Positions 12,990 through 25,067 of a DNA stretch of 64,000 bases are shown in pieces. The DNA is from Ceratothoa steindachneri (Eukaryota; Arthropoda; Malacostraca; Isopoda; Cymothoidae): assembly GCA_963969495.1 (NCBI GenBank), contig OZ018328.1, positions 496,001-560,000 on the forward strand, read 5' to 3'. Within the stretch, counting starts at the first letter, position 1. Every line of letters begins with the position of its first letter. Below the pieces are notes generated by a model, which saw nothing but the letters and a program-made list of their open reading frames with translations, did no database searches and had not been told where the DNA came from. The position numbers were made by a program, and so were the translations under genes.

Positions 12990-13740
12990 CCACGAATGTT
13001 CCCAATTTGAAGACGACAGAAAGGAATCTCACTATCTGGATGCATTGATAGATTTGTCCAAGAAACAGTTCGCGTCCGATGGAACGCAACTTTATGTTCC
13101 TATTGGCCGTTTACTATCTTATTTGCCAGGCAGCTCGAAGAACCAATTTTATTCATGCCATGTAGTCATTGTGAGGAAGAGAAAAATGCTGGTCTTGTTG
13201 CTCAACCCACTCGTGCCTGTTAACACCGTCATCGGCAATCCCCACATGTCCAGAAACCCAAGAGTAGATAATATAGAAATCCTGCCTAGTCGCTGCAACC
13301 GTGGTATCACGGATACCTCAATCCATGGCGTGCGTAGATTATGACAATGTTTAGCGATCACTCAATGAGCTCTTTTAGTCGCTATATGTCACGGTATGGT
13401 ACTCGAATCGAAAACAAGGCGTTATTTCGTCCGTGAGTGGTGTATTGAAAACAGCTCTCCGTTAAAATTCACCTTAGACAGAAGGGATACGGCGTGGAAG
13501 CGGACCCCTAGTCCACATACATTGAGACTGATCCAACATAACACGAAGTGTGCTCCAAAAATGTCAAATGAAATAATCCTGTCGTTATGGAGGCATTTGG
13601 AGCAGAGGTTTGGTGAGAAGTAGTGAATGGTGGTAGCATCAATGATGGTATCCTGGGCAGAACCTAATACGATCCAATCCATGATAGCGGAGTTGACATT
13701 CTAGTGTTGGAATCTTGGTCGCACTAAAATAAATATAAAT
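12990..13740 (-). mobile_element. LINE-A-related RNase H fragment, inverted second arm
   Basis: The minus strand reads the RNase H and following region of the same LINE subfamily: a decayed connection near 13,520, an IYSD-like piece near 13,390, GFLDMWG (from VPGHVG) near 13,250, and the segment equivalent to DYMAG near 13,150. It lies tail to tail with the fragment ending at about 12,985. The arrangement occurs again at 60,120-62,600. Confidence 0.65.
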
Positions 13741-13905
13741 GTTGTATACGGAGAGCGTAGCGAGATCTTCCGGCAGCACCCAGCTGATACCTTAGATGCT
13801 CAGAGCAAAGAGTGTTACATTGATACACTTCCTCTCTCTGCTGTCTGGGGCCGAAAAGGACTCCTCGTACAGCTACGCTGAATCAACGATCTTGGATAAA
13901 TTCAT
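13740..13905. repeat. Flank shared with 62,540-62,975
   Basis: Non-LINE sequence matching the other end of the duplicated block (ATTCTAGTGTTGGAATCTTG, then CTACGCTGAATCAACGATCT). The matching region at 62,612-62,867 carries about 255 extra bases. No coding potential was seen. Confidence 0.6.
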
Positions 13906-14885
13906 ATAATAATATAATTATAATAATAGGTATTTATAATGCGCCCTTCAGGGCTGTTAGCCCTCCCAGAGCGCAGGTTGTGTAGCGAGTATATAGAAAG
14001 TTTACAGGGGAGAGAAGGCAATTCTGAAGAGATGAGCCTTCAGGAGACGTTTAAAAGTAGCAAGGGAGGGAGAGGATCGGACTTCGGCAGGAAGAGCATT
14101 CCAGAGTCTAGGAGCACAAACTGAGAAGGAGCGGTCACTCATCGAGCAGAGGACAGAACGAGGAGTGCTCAGGAGGCGAGCGAGGTTAGACCAGTGTGCC
14201 CGAGGAGCTTGACGACGGGAGAGGGCAGGCGAGAGATAATGTGGAGCCTCGAGGTTTAGGGCCTTGTAGGTGATGAGAAGAATTTTATAGTGGGCACGGA
14301 AGCGAATAGGTAACCAGTGTAGCTCCTGTAACAGAGGCATCGAAGGAGAGAACTGGGGGCGGCGAAGGAGGAGCCGGGCAGCATAGTTTTGAAATAGTTG
14401 TAGGGGGCAAAGTGACGAAGAAGGGAGATTCACTAGAAAAGAATTGCAGTAGTCTAAGCGTGTAGTGACGAAGGCATGAATAGCAGTATCGAGGCTTCGT
14501 CGATCAAAATGGGATCGAACACGTGAGAAGTTGCGGAGGAAACCGAGGGAAGACTTACAGATACGATGGATGTGCGGTTTAAACGAGAGTTGCTCGTCGA
14601 AAATAACACCAAGATTACTGACGGTATCAGAGAGGGCGACATTGGTTACCCTAAGGTTAAGGGAGGGGAAGAGAGCTTTAGATTTCTCCACCATCGAAGC
14701 GGTACCAACAAGGAGAACTTCAGTATTATCGTGGCTAAGTTTGAGAAAGTTGGCAGACAGCCATTCGTTTATGGAGGTGTAGGGTGAAAGGAGCTTAGTA
14801 ATAGATTGAGCGAAGGACACAGGGGATGAGGAAAGGTATATCTGAGTGTCATCAGCATAGAGGTGGAAGGAAAGGCCCATATGGC
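13905..14885 (-). mobile_element. L2/Rex-like LINE, 5'-truncated
   Basis: A minus-strand 3' fragment of an L2/CR1-group LINE. It ends in a short AT-rich microsatellite-like tail (about 13,905-13,935), a usual ending for L2-type elements, and its 5' truncation point abuts the GT-rich array at about 14,886. Confidence 0.85.
14002..14880 (-). CDS. L2/Rex-like LINE reverse transcriptase, C-terminal 292 residues
   Basis: An uninterrupted frame. It begins within the RT palm: the catalytic motif YADDTQIYL is at residues 8-16, followed by LGVIFD, the LDYCNSFL box, LHWLPI, and the C-terminal WNALPAEVR and FKRLLKAHLF marks of the L2/Rex1/CR1 group. RT motifs A and B are missing because of 5' truncation, so this is a dead fragment, but the lack of stops over 292 codons suggests a fairly recent insertion compared with its neighbours. 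The start is simply where the truncation leaves an open frame. Confidence 0.85.
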   Translation of the reverse strand: MGLSFHLYADDTQIYLSSSPVSFAQSITKLLSPYTSINEWLSANFLKLSHDNTEVLLVGTASMVEKSKALFPSLNLRVTNVALSDTVSNLGVIFDEQLSFKPHIHRICKSSLGFLRNFSRVRSHFDRRSLDTAIHAFVTTRLDYCNSFLVNLPSSSLCPLQLFQNYAARLLLRRPQFSPSMPLLQELHWLPIRFRAHYKILLITYKALNLEAPHYLSPALSRRQAPRAHWSNLARLLSTPRSVLCSMSDRSFSVCAPRLWNALPAEVRSSPSLATFKRLLKAHLFRIAFSPL

Positions 14886-16580
14886 GAAGAGGTGTAGGGG
14901 TAGTGGTGTGGGTGGTCGGGGTTTAGGTGGTGGCGGTATATGCGATGGTGGACTAAAGGATGGGGTGTATGTGATGGCGGTGTAGTTGGTGGTGCTTTAA
15001 GAGGTTGTGGGATAAGTGGTAGTGAGGTGATGGTGGTGGCCTAGGTAGTGGTTGAGTAAGTGGAGTCGGTGTAGGTGGTGGTGGGTAGATAGTGTTGGGG
15101 TAGGTGGTGTTGGTGTAGGTGCTGGAGGTGGAGGGGTGGTGTAGCTGGTGGCGGTGTATGTGATAGTGGAGTAGGGGTGAATGTGGTGGTGATGTAGGAG
15201 GTTGTGGGGTAGGTAGTGGTGGGGTGGTGGCGGTGATGTAGGATGTTGTGGGGTAGGTCCTGATGGGGTGGTGGTGGTGTGGTTGATGGTGAATTAGGTG
15301 GTCGCGGTGTAGATAGTGGTGATGTAGGTGATTAACGCGGTGGTATAGGTAATAATGTTGTAAGTGGTGGTGGTGGTGTTGTTAGTAGTGGTGGTGTATC
15401 TGGTGGTGGGGTACGTGGTTGTTGTTTAGGTTGTTGTAGTGTTTTTGGTCGTGTTGTAGGTAGTGGTGGTGTAGGTGAGAGTGCTGTAGGTTTAGGTGGT
15501 TGAGTTGGTGGTTGGGTAGGTGGTCGTGGGGTAGTTCGCTTTGGTGTAGGTGGTGGTGATGTAGGTAGTGGTGATGTAAGTGCGGGTGGAGTATATGATG
15601 GTAGTTGTATAGGTGATGGTGGAGTAGGTTCAGGTGGTGGTATATACGATGCTGGAGTAGGAGGTGGTGTAGATGGTGGTGGGGGAGGGTGTGTGGGTGT
15701 AGGTATGGGTGATGTTGGTGGTGGTGGAGTAGGTGTAGTTTAGTAGGTGGTGGTGGAGTATGTGGTCGTGTTGTAGGTGTTGGTGGTGTAGGTATTGGTT
15801 TTGTAGGTGATGGGGTAGGTGGTGGTGGTGATCTAGGTAGTGGTGTTGTAGGCCGAGGTGATATAGGTGTTGGTGGTGTAGTTGGTGATCTAGTTGGTGG
15901 TGATGTAGGTAGTGGAGTAAGTGCTGATGGTTCTTTAGGTGGTGGTGGTGGTGTATGATTGTAGTGTAGGTGATCTAGGTGGTGTTGTTGTAGGTGATGG
16001 TGCTGGAGTAGGTGGTAGTGATGTAGGTGGTGGTGGTGTATGATTGTGGTGTAGGTGATATAGGTGGAGGTGGTGTATGATTGTGGTGTAGGTAATATAG
16101 GTGGAGGTGGTGTGTGATTGTGGTGTAGGTGATATAGGGGGGGTGTATGATTGTGGTGTAGGTGGTCGTGTTGTAGGTGATGGTGCTGGAGTAGGTGGTG
16201 GTGGAGTAGGTAGGTCTGGTGTAGCTGGTGGTAGATTAGTTGTTGGTGGTAGTGTAGGTGATTAACATGGTGGTGATTAGGTGGTGATGGTGTAGCAGGT
16301 GGTGGTGGTGGTGTTGATAGAGTTTTAGTTGGTATATTCGATGGTGGGGTAGGTGGTGGTAGTGTAGCTAATGGTGGTGTAGGTGGTGATAGTTTAGGAG
16401 GTTGTGGCCTAGGCGTTGGTAGTGTATGCGGTCATGGTTTAGCTGATGTATCTGGTAGTGGTGCAGCTGCCTGCGGTGTAGTTGGAATTGGTGACGGGTG
16501 TGGTGGTGTATGTTGTGGTGGTGTAGGTTGTAGGGGTGTAGGTGGTAGGGGTTTACGTGGTTTAGCTGGTGGTAGTGTAA
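14886..16580 (+). repeat. GT-rich degenerate minisatellite, about 1.7 kb
   Basis: Almost unbroken G/T-rich sequence built from GGTGGT, GTAGGT and GGTGATGTA-type blocks with 6/12-bp periodicity but no perfect unit. One strand is nearly free of C. Minus-strand frames over it give His/Asn- or Pro/Thr-rich low-complexity peptides and are not credible genes. A similar sequence begins again at 63,945 and runs off the window end. Confidence 0.85.
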
Positions 16581-17867
16581 TATGTGTATGTGAGGATTCG
16601 AAAGAGAATGTAAAACAAATACGAGTTTCAAATTTCGTTAGAATCGGTCGAATAGTTACATAACCCAAACAAAAAAAGCAAAACGGAAACCGACCGACCG
16701 ACCACATAGTCAGATGTAGGGTCGCACGTGACTAAAAATTGATAAATTATGAATGGAATAAAGGATTGGTCTCCTCTCTCTCGTCTCACTACCCATTGAC
16801 AGTACGAGGGGTTTTAGAGAGGAAGGTGGGGGAGGAGAGTAGTGGGTATAATTTATTTTAGCCTCTTGCGGGCTCTTTACTATCATAATAGTCGACGATT
16901 TAGAGACCTTTAAGCTGCCTCCTCTGATTCGACAAAATAGTTGAGAAGAGAATAAAAGGAGGGAATTGGCTTTGGCCTTTAGGGGGGCCGGGTGGTAGTC
17001 CTATCAAGCATTTCAACACATTTGGTTTTAATGTCAGACAATTTGCTTAAAATTAATAGCAACTATCGAAATGAGAATGGATGGCAACCCTATTTTATTT
17101 CAGAACGTGTAACGCCATCTTTCCTCCTTTATTTGGTCTTTTCAGGCGCGGCAAATAAAGTTGGAGATTCAAAAGAGGTAAAAAGGACGACCAGAGAGAG
17201 TCAGGAGCACCAGGTTCTCTTGGGACACTTGGGTCAGGAGAACCTGCCGTCCCTCGGGGTTTCATTCGTATCTGGGGCATCGTAACACCACCCATCACCC
17301 GATGGGTCGATGAGTTAACAGCCGATTGTTTCCTTAAAAGGTGAAGACATATTCACCCTTCGAATAATAAAAGTAAAAGTAAAATGACACAGCCTTTTTG
17401 CCTATCTATAAAAGAAGTGAACTTTTTCAATTTTCATAAATGTTCATCTTCTAAGGTCTTTTTTTAAGTTCATTCGAAACTGAAATAATTTTGAAAAGTT
17501 TTAAGAAGGAAATTGGTTTAAAGACAAAGCATTGAAAAGATATTTAGTTTTTCGCGAATTTTGGCTTGTCTTAATATGATATATTGAAGGAAAAGTGAAT
17601 GTTTGTTAGTGTGGTTACTGAGACTCCTCCTTAGTAGGTCGCTTGATAGGCGGTTCTCCGGAAACCAGAGTTACCTGGTGAGGCCGTTTTCCCTTGAGAG
17701 TGTGTTGAACTCTTGAGCGAAGCTGCCACATTAGGAAGAGCCTTGACTTCTATGTTAATCCCCCTGTAATTAAATCCACGACCACTAAGCTAATCCGCTT
17801 GGGGTCGGTGCCCTTCTTTGGTACAATCACTTCTAAATGACCCCCGAAATATGCTCCATAATTTCTG
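16581..17867. other. No recognised feature
   Basis: Mixed AT-rich DNA. Short frames at 16,992-17,285 and on the opposite strand have no recognisable family signature. No promoter, RNA gene or repeat unit is supported. Confidence 0.5.
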
Positions 17868-18293
<426 letters not shown>

Positions 18294-19441
18294 CATGAAC
18301 ACTCAAATACTTCTGACGTTTCTAACTACTCTTCCAATTAAATCTTCTTCTGAATCCGCAGGAGTTTCATAAACGAGGGTTTTCATCTGTCCCCAAAGAA
18401 AGAAGTCAAAGAGGGTTCATATCAGGACTTCTTGCAAGCAAATGAACCTGGTCATTTCTTCATATCCACCGATTGAGAAATTGATTATTTAAATAGGCTG
18501 TTACATTTTGATGGTAATGAGCTGGCGCTCCATCATGCTGAGACCACATTTCTCTTCTTGCTACCAGTGGCTAATCTTGCAGAAGTTCAGGTAGAACCTC
18601 TGATAAAAAAATACCATAGGCATTTTCTGTGAGTGGAGACGGTAACATTTATGGACCAATTAAGTTGTCATCTAGAATTCCAGGCCAAATGTTAACTCCA
18701 CATCTTTGTTGATATCCACACTCCCGCACAATTCGTGGGTTAATATGATGCCACTCATGATTATTATGCTGATTAAAAACACCCTCACAGCTAAAAAGTG
18801 CCTCGTCTTAAAATAAGACCTTTTAGCTAAAATCTGGATCTTTGCCTAAGAACCAATTAGAAAAATTAACACGATTAGGAAAGTCGGTGTGTAATAAGGC
18901 CTGGACACTGATAATGATAACGGTGCAAATGATTTTCACGAAGACTTCTCCACACAACTGCATGGTATCCAAGTCCAATAGATGAAGCAGCAGCACGAGT
19001 GCTAGATCTTGGATTTCTCATAAAATGATCAAATACATCATCTTCAATTTGATTTCTTACGTTTCTTGGTCGCCCAGCATCTAGGTGTGTAGTATTAAAT
19101 TGACCTGTTTGGCGGAAACTTTGGTGTAACCTTGAAAAAGTAAGGTAATCTGGGATGCGGCAGCGATTTGGAAATTTTTGTCTCTACATTCTTACCGCAC
19201 GTCTTCCACTACCATTTGCAGCACCGTTACAAAGTGCATATCCGCCATTTCTTCATTGGTAAAACGATTCATGATGCACTTGAAAGTCTTGTTAACCAAG
19301 CTGGAGAATTACCACCGTGCGACACAACCATACAAATACAAATGGTATTTCGATGGTTCACCTTTCCTCAGATTTAAACTTTAGGTTAATTTAAATTTAA
19401 GGAGGCGGTCACAGCTTTGTATTAACGTTGGAGGTTCTCAC

Positions 19442-19564
19442 GTTTTTTTTAATCCCCTTTATAGACTTTATTTTAACACCCTGAACACCTTTTTTAACAT
19501 AGATACCCTGAAACCGTTTTTTAAGTTATTTCACCTTTTATTATATTGTCTTTACCTCTTGAAG

Positions 19565-19595
<31 letters not shown>

Positions 19596-20290
19596 AAATT
19601 TTCCAAACACCTTTCTCAACATAGACACCATGAAACCTTTTTTTAAAGTTAATTTCATCTTTTGTTATCTTGTTATTGTTCATCACACACTTTCTCCACT
19701 CTCACACAAACCTTTAAGATATATATGTATAGTTTGTTTTTCAAAACACCCCTTTCAACACCTTTCATAATTGTTTTAAACATCTTGATTTTTAATAATA
19801 TAGACTCTGTTTAAACACCCTGAAACTTTTTTTTAAGTTAATTCATCTTTTTATAAATTTTCGTTTTTCACTCCATAGTTTAAATCTCTCTCTGCTCGCA
19901 AATAGTATACGTTTGAACTTTTAAATTTTCGAAGTTTTTTATTCTCTATTCTCTATTATCATTAACATTATCATTTGTTATATTTTTATCTGTTTTCATG
20001 GTTGCCTCATTAGATAGAATAGTATTTGTTTTTAATTCATTTTCCTCAATTTCATCAATATTATCGTTTTTTTTTGTAATTTCAACACCTTCAGTTATCT
20101 TGTTAAAATGATATTCTCATTTAATTGTTTTTAATTGTTATTTATATTCGTATTTGTAGTTGGTTTTTCAAAACACCCTTTTCAACACCATTTCATAACC
20201 TTTTTAACAATTTCAATCCTTTGATTTTCAAAAACATGAAAGGTTACTTATCCACTAAGCAAAAAAAAACATTTTCAAAGATTTCAAAAA
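19442..20290. repeat. AT-rich interruption in right arm, imperfect tandem repeats of about 140 bp
   Basis: This segment splits the right inverted-repeat arm. It contains three to four imperfect copies of a unit with AACACC(T)TTTCAACA, CCTGAAACC.TTTTTTAAGTTA and TTTCATCTTTT landmarks (near 19,480, 19,600, 19,740 and 20,160), plus a short (AT)n at 19,565-19,590. No coding potential. Confidence 0.5.
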
Positions 20291-20479
20291 TTCACCAAAT
20301 TATAGAGTTAAGGATAAACTTATTTTATAAGTTTTTATATTTGGCCCATTTTTGGTAGATTAAAACTTTAAATATTTCCTTAACGATGCATTTACAGACA
20401 CATGTTCATACAATAGAAATTGCATATCCTGACCAGTTCTACCCAGATATCATTTTTGAACATATAATTTTGAAACACC

Positions 20480-20790
<311 letters not shown>

Positions 20791-21726
20791 CCCCGTAGTT
20801 CCTTTGAATTTGAAGACAGCAACATTGCCTCCTCAACCGAGCGCCGCTGCCTAAATTATATCCCATTATTTCAGATCCATTTTTCATCCCTCTCCAAATT
20901 CCTTTCCTTTTTCTTTTCCCGAAGGAGATTACCCCAAATTGACTAATATACCCGGCACTTGGAGCAGTGCTACGCCCTTCCCACCCCTATTCCTCCCAGT
21001 GTTTTCAAAAAAAAATTGAAATTACTTGTGCTTTATTCCTTCCAGACATCTTTCCCCTTTTTTCCTAAACTTTTTGCCACCTAAATTTCTTGGCCGCTAA
21101 CCCCATTTGTAGGCTAGTCGCATCCCAACCTTGGTCACGGCCGAGAGCTGATAGATCAACCCTCACCCTCTTGTCTCCGGGGTGAGGTGAGTAGTTTTTA
21201 ACCCGCCTCCACCATTCCCCCCACCCCCATTTCCCATGTGTCGAGGTCCGTTCTCTAACCATCAAACTTATCGCATTTATATCGTGAGCACTTTTGCTGC
21301 AGCTGACATCTGGGGGGCTGTGTGCTCTTCCAGCCTCAACAGGGGAAGTTTTCCCTCCCGGCCGGAATACCACATTTGCACTTCCTCCACAGATCTTCTG
21401 TGGGAGATGTTAGGTACCTGTAGTGGTAGGAGTATGGTTCTCGAAAGTCTCGGTACAACCTGTCTTTCAGTTTCAGTGGTTCGCTACCATAACACTCTAA
21501 AGATGGTCTTGTTACTTCTTGGCCCTGCCTCTAACAGTGAATATTTTCAGTCAAGGATTTGTGGTAGTCTGCTGGGTATGGTTTTGTCCCTGTATTATTT
21601 ATATGTTGTTCTTAGAGGCAAAAATTGACCGTAGATTTGAATTGTTTCTGGGTCGCTGATTTTGGTGTTTTTCAAAGACAAACGAAGCGTTTTGCAACTT
21701 TTAAAATGGTACTTTTTCAACTAAAG
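20791..21726. other. No recognised gene
   Basis: Mixed sequence. A 130-codon plus-strand frame at 21,236-21,628 has no recognisable domain, signal peptide or family motif, and is probably chance. Confidence 0.4.
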
Positions 21727-22195
21727 ATGGCAAGTATGTAATGAACTTAATGCAAGAGAATGGTTACTATGTAATCAAACTTATCCAAAAGAATGGCAAG
21801 TATGTAATTACACCAATGCAAGATATTAACACGTTGGTAACCAAGTCAAGGCAAGTAAATGGCAAGCATGTAATCGACCTAATCCAAGAGAATGACAAGT
21901 ATTTAATCGCCGCATGCAAAAGAATAGTATTTAGGTAATCCCCCAATGCAAAAGAATGGTAAGTATGTAATTCCCGCATATAAGAGAATGGCAAGTATTT
22001 CTTCAACTCAGTGCCATAGAATGGTAAGTAGAAATCAAATTTATGCAAGAGAATGACAAGTATGTAATCAAATTAATACAAGAGAAATGGCAATTATGTA
22101 ATCAACCTAATGTAATAGAATAGTTTATAGGAAATTAACCCAATGGAAGAGATTATCAAATGCAAGTTGGTAATCAACCTAATGCAAAAGAATAG
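21727..22195 (+). repeat. 33-bp minisatellite, about 13 degenerate units
   Basis: Repeats of ATGGCAAGTATGTAATC followed by a CTAATGCAAGAGA-like segment, period 33. As 33 is a multiple of three, the frame at 21,741-21,938 reads an 11-residue repeat of the type LMQENGKYVI. Stops appear after the first six units and units drift in length later, so a real protein is unlikely. Confidence 0.8.
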
Positions 22196-22199
22196 TGTG

Positions 22200-23148
22200 A
22201 GGGAATCCCCACGTGGAAGATCTTTAGCAGAAAGGAACTCCCATGTGCAACAGAAGGCCCGGCTAGGCCTGAAGTGAACTCCCCGGAAGAGACAGAGTTG
22301 AGAAGTCTCGCCGAGAACCCAGAAGATTTTCCCATGGTTCCAAGTCAAGTGCTAGCAACAAAGCAAAGTGACAGCTGGACTATTTTGTGTATTTGGAATT
22401 AGCCCCAGCCAGGAGGTAATTCCACTGAACGATCACCTCGAGTGATTTTCCTGACTTCTTTCATCAACTCCTGTCGAAGCCCTCCTCATTTCGGGTAGCC
22501 AAAATACTCTCCCCTAGACCGGAAGTTCCCCCATTCCCCTTGCTTTTGGAGAACCGTCATTACTCCAACCTCCCGCTTTGAAGTCCGAGCGGCCTCACCT
22601 CAACTGCAGAAGACAACCCCTCTTTCCCTTTTAGTAACCCAATGAGTTAACACCTCCCCCCTCCCCTTTGAATAGTCTCATCCGAGAATACCTTAAGTTC
22701 TAACTTCATAGCCTGATTTATAACTACGATTACCCCTTTCATTTACTGATGTGATTTTGCCCGTTAATTCTCTGAGGTAATTTTACCCTTCAATTCTCTT
22801 ATTATTTTTTTTTTGTAAATCAAATTCTATTTTTGTACATGTCTCTTTAAATAACCTTGAACTTTGCCATTGTCTATAATTTACCTGACCTCGTTGCAGT
22901 CTCTCGCTACTCAGCCCGTCTGAACTCGTGGTTTTCCGTCACTTTTGTCGTTTCGCTTTCAAGTTATTGGTCCCTCCCACATAGATATAATATGGTATTG
23001 ATATAAAGTAATGTCATACCACGACAAATAGCAAGTATGTCGCCGATCCTTTTCTCTAGGCGCTCTATAATTTTCATTTGTCCAAAATTCCTTAACGCAC
23101 TCGTTCTGCTTCCTGTACATTCATTAAGATGATGTTATTTGGTCCTCT
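22200..23148. other. No recognised feature
   Basis: Mixed, pyrimidine-rich to AT-rich DNA without long frames, tandem repeats or family motifs that I could recognise. Confidence 0.5.
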
Positions 23149-23149
23149 A

Positions 23150-23242
<93 letters not shown>
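23149..23242. repeat. (AT)n microsatellite at the 3' end of the Penelope-like element
   Basis: A pure (AT)n run of about 92 bases directly following, on the minus strand, the C-terminal coding region of the Penelope-like element. Confidence 0.95.
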
Positions 23243-23245
<3 letters not shown>

Positions 23246-23249
23246 AATA

Positions 23250-23499
23250 AATATTAATAATGGAGTTGAAGACTGTTGGCAGTTGAGTTTAGGGGTGAGT
23301 TTGGAAATATATAAAGACTCCAAAATATACATATCGCAACTATTTGGACACGAATCCAAAATAGAGAATTCAGTGTTTGAAATTTTAGAATTGCAAGACT
23401 TGGAATGGTTTTGAATAGAAGATAATTCAGGCGTATTAAATGGTGTGCAAGTATAGTGGGAGAAACTTCGATGCTTACTAATCCTCAATGTGAGTTAGA
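23250..23499 (-). pseudogene. Penelope-like element, C-terminal GIY-YIG endonuclease part
   Basis: Penelope-like elements encode an RT followed by a GIY-YIG endonuclease. This minus-strand piece holds the second half of that endonuclease: LRISKH at the entry, then HSKSC, EFSIL and ILESLYI (catalytic-region glutamate), KLTPKLN and SSTPL. The first half (CAGCYSCYVDKTTR region) is found at 32,945-32,995. The two parts are separated by a 9.5-kb insertion flanked by a 10-bp repeat of GAGTGGTTTT. The joint sequence also has a stop close to the break (KTTL then TAA), so the element was probably dead or nearly so. Confidence 0.7.
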
Positions 23500-23509
23500 G
23501 AGTGGTTTT
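23500..23509. repeat. Target-site duplication of gag-only element, copy 1
   Basis: GAGTGGTTTT, identical to 32,968-32,977. It lies at the break in the Penelope-like endonuclease, as expected for a duplication made on insertion. Confidence 0.7.
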
Positions 23510-24271
23510 CTCTGATATATGTTTATTTGAAAAAAGCACAAGACATTATTATAGATTAATATATATAATGTATCAGTAATAGTGATGAAAAGAAAAAATA
23601 TATCGCTGAGAAGGAGAAGGATTTTAGTAGAAGGCAAAGGTACATATAGAGAGGTTCTCCTGGAGCATTTTACACAGGAGTTCAACTTTTTATACTTTAA
23701 TGATTTACTTTAACATTTTAAATATTACCCCATAATAGGGTTTAGTTTGTATAATCTAATTCTTATTTTCTATTATAATGTTTGTTTTATATTTGCTTAT
23801 TTGTCCAATTATTTAAATACTTATTTCACATTCTTTTTACCTATCGGTTTCTATTACATTTGTTTATAATTATAAACCACTTTACTCTTGTCCACTATGT
23901 TATTATTCTATATTTATTTTTGCTTTTTTCTATTTTTTACACTTATTCTTATTTAATGCAAACTTCACTACTTAGTACTTAGCGTACTCTCACTTATTAT
24001 TACTAATTAATTTGTTAACTTATTAATAGTGTATTCACATTTAATTATTGGTTTATTCTTGGCCACTCACAACTTAGTTGCTTATGTATTGAATTGTACA
24101 CTTTTTTAAATCACATAAATTAGTTATTTTGTAACTATATTTATTTGCTTATGCACTGTTTTTGACTTTATAATTACTTACTTATTGATTTTGTGTATTA
24201 ATTTATGTATTAAATATATATTAATTTTAATCTTTCGACTCTCACTTTCACTTTTTATTGTTTGACACTTT

Positions 24272-25051
24272 TTATACTATATCCGACGTCTTCATCCCGC
24301 TTTTTATGCGTTTGAAGGTCGCCGCGTTTACCGTGTGAAGGCTCGTGTCTGGAATGTATACGGTTCCACTACACATTAGACCTTCGATTTCCCTTGGGGA
24401 CCAAGGCCCCTCGAAGGTCCACTTAAAGTCCCCGTTACGAATTCCATGTACTAACTTCACTTGGTTACCTTTTTCAGGACGCCGATTGATGCTTCCGAAG
24501 ATTTTCAGTTTGAGCTCCTCTCCGTCGAAGAAAAGTCCTTTTTCAAGGACTTCGGTTCTTTCGGTGAGAGGTACTCCTGGATATCTTTCGTCATCCTCTG
24601 AGCACTCGTCGGTTTCTGTACGTCCGTCTTCTTCTTCTTTTGTTATTGTTCTTACGTTCTTCTTCTTTCGTTTTGGCTTTTTCGGGCTGCTTCTGGCGGT
24701 TGCTGGGTTTTTATCCATTTCCTGGCTATCATTTTCTTTATTTTTGTTGGTCTCTGGTCGTCTTTTCTCTTCATCTTGTTTGGGCTTTTCCTCTGGAGTT
24801 TCCGTTGGTTCTTCCACAAAGTTGATGTTGAGGACATCCTGAGATGCTGGGTTCGAGGGGAACCACAGCTTCTTCTTTACTCCATTATGTTGGAGCATAG
24901 TATTTAGCTCCTCCGAGAAGCTTCCTGGGCGTGCAAGGTTCGCCAGGTGGGCGACGATGACCATAGTCATGATCTCCTTGCACTCCATCGGCATGACCAG
25001 TTTCGGAGAAGCTCTTTCCGGTGTTATCGTCGTTGGATGGGCAGAAGCTGC
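24272..25051 (-). CDS. Gag-like ORF of the gag-only element, C-terminal part
   Basis: 260 codons (with stop) that continue in frame from the N-terminal part at 31,997-32,821 across the nested LINE-A. This half has a helical start, a long acidic/basic charged linker rich in E, K and P (central third), and a distinct C-terminal globular-looking segment with a GFFDGEELKLKIFG-like region and WTFEGPWSPREIEGL. No known catalytic motif was found. Position after the zinc knuckles is unusual, since many LINE ORF1 proteins end soon after them; the function of this C-terminal domain is unknown. No stop occurs between the insertion point and 24,274. Confidence 0.65.
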   Translation of the reverse strand, partial: AASAHPTTITPERASPKLVMPMECKEIMTMVIVAHLANLARPGSFSEELNTMLQHNGVKKKLWFPSNPASQDVLNINFVEEPTETPEEKPKQDEEKRRPETNKNKENDSQEMDKNPATARSSPKKPKRKKKNVRTITKEEEDGRTETDECSEDDERYPGVPLTERTEVLEKGLFFDGEELKLKIFGSINRRPEKGNQVKLVHGIRNGDFKWTFEGPWSPREIEGLMCSGTVYIPDTSLHTVNAATFKRIKSGMKTSDIV

Positions 25052-25067
25052 TGCGGCGTAAGACCCC
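25052..25067. repeat. 16-bp target-site duplication of LINE-A copy B, left
   Basis: TGCGGCGTAAGACCCC, identical to 31,997-32,012. Up to four of the terminal Cs could belong to the element start. Confidence 0.9.

Noticed and set aside
16368..16707. His/Asn-rich and Pro/Thr-rich frames
   Set aside because: They read the GT-rich array on the minus strand; composition comes from the repeat and there is no start context or domain.
21236..21628. 130-codon frame as a possible gene
   Set aside because: No family motif, no splice or repeat context, and composition like the flanks; left as unexplained.
24345..24842. 165-codon plus-strand Ser/Phe-rich frame
   Set aside because: Antisense of the charged Lys/Glu linker of the gag-like ORF, which gives Ser/Phe/Leu codons on the other strand.
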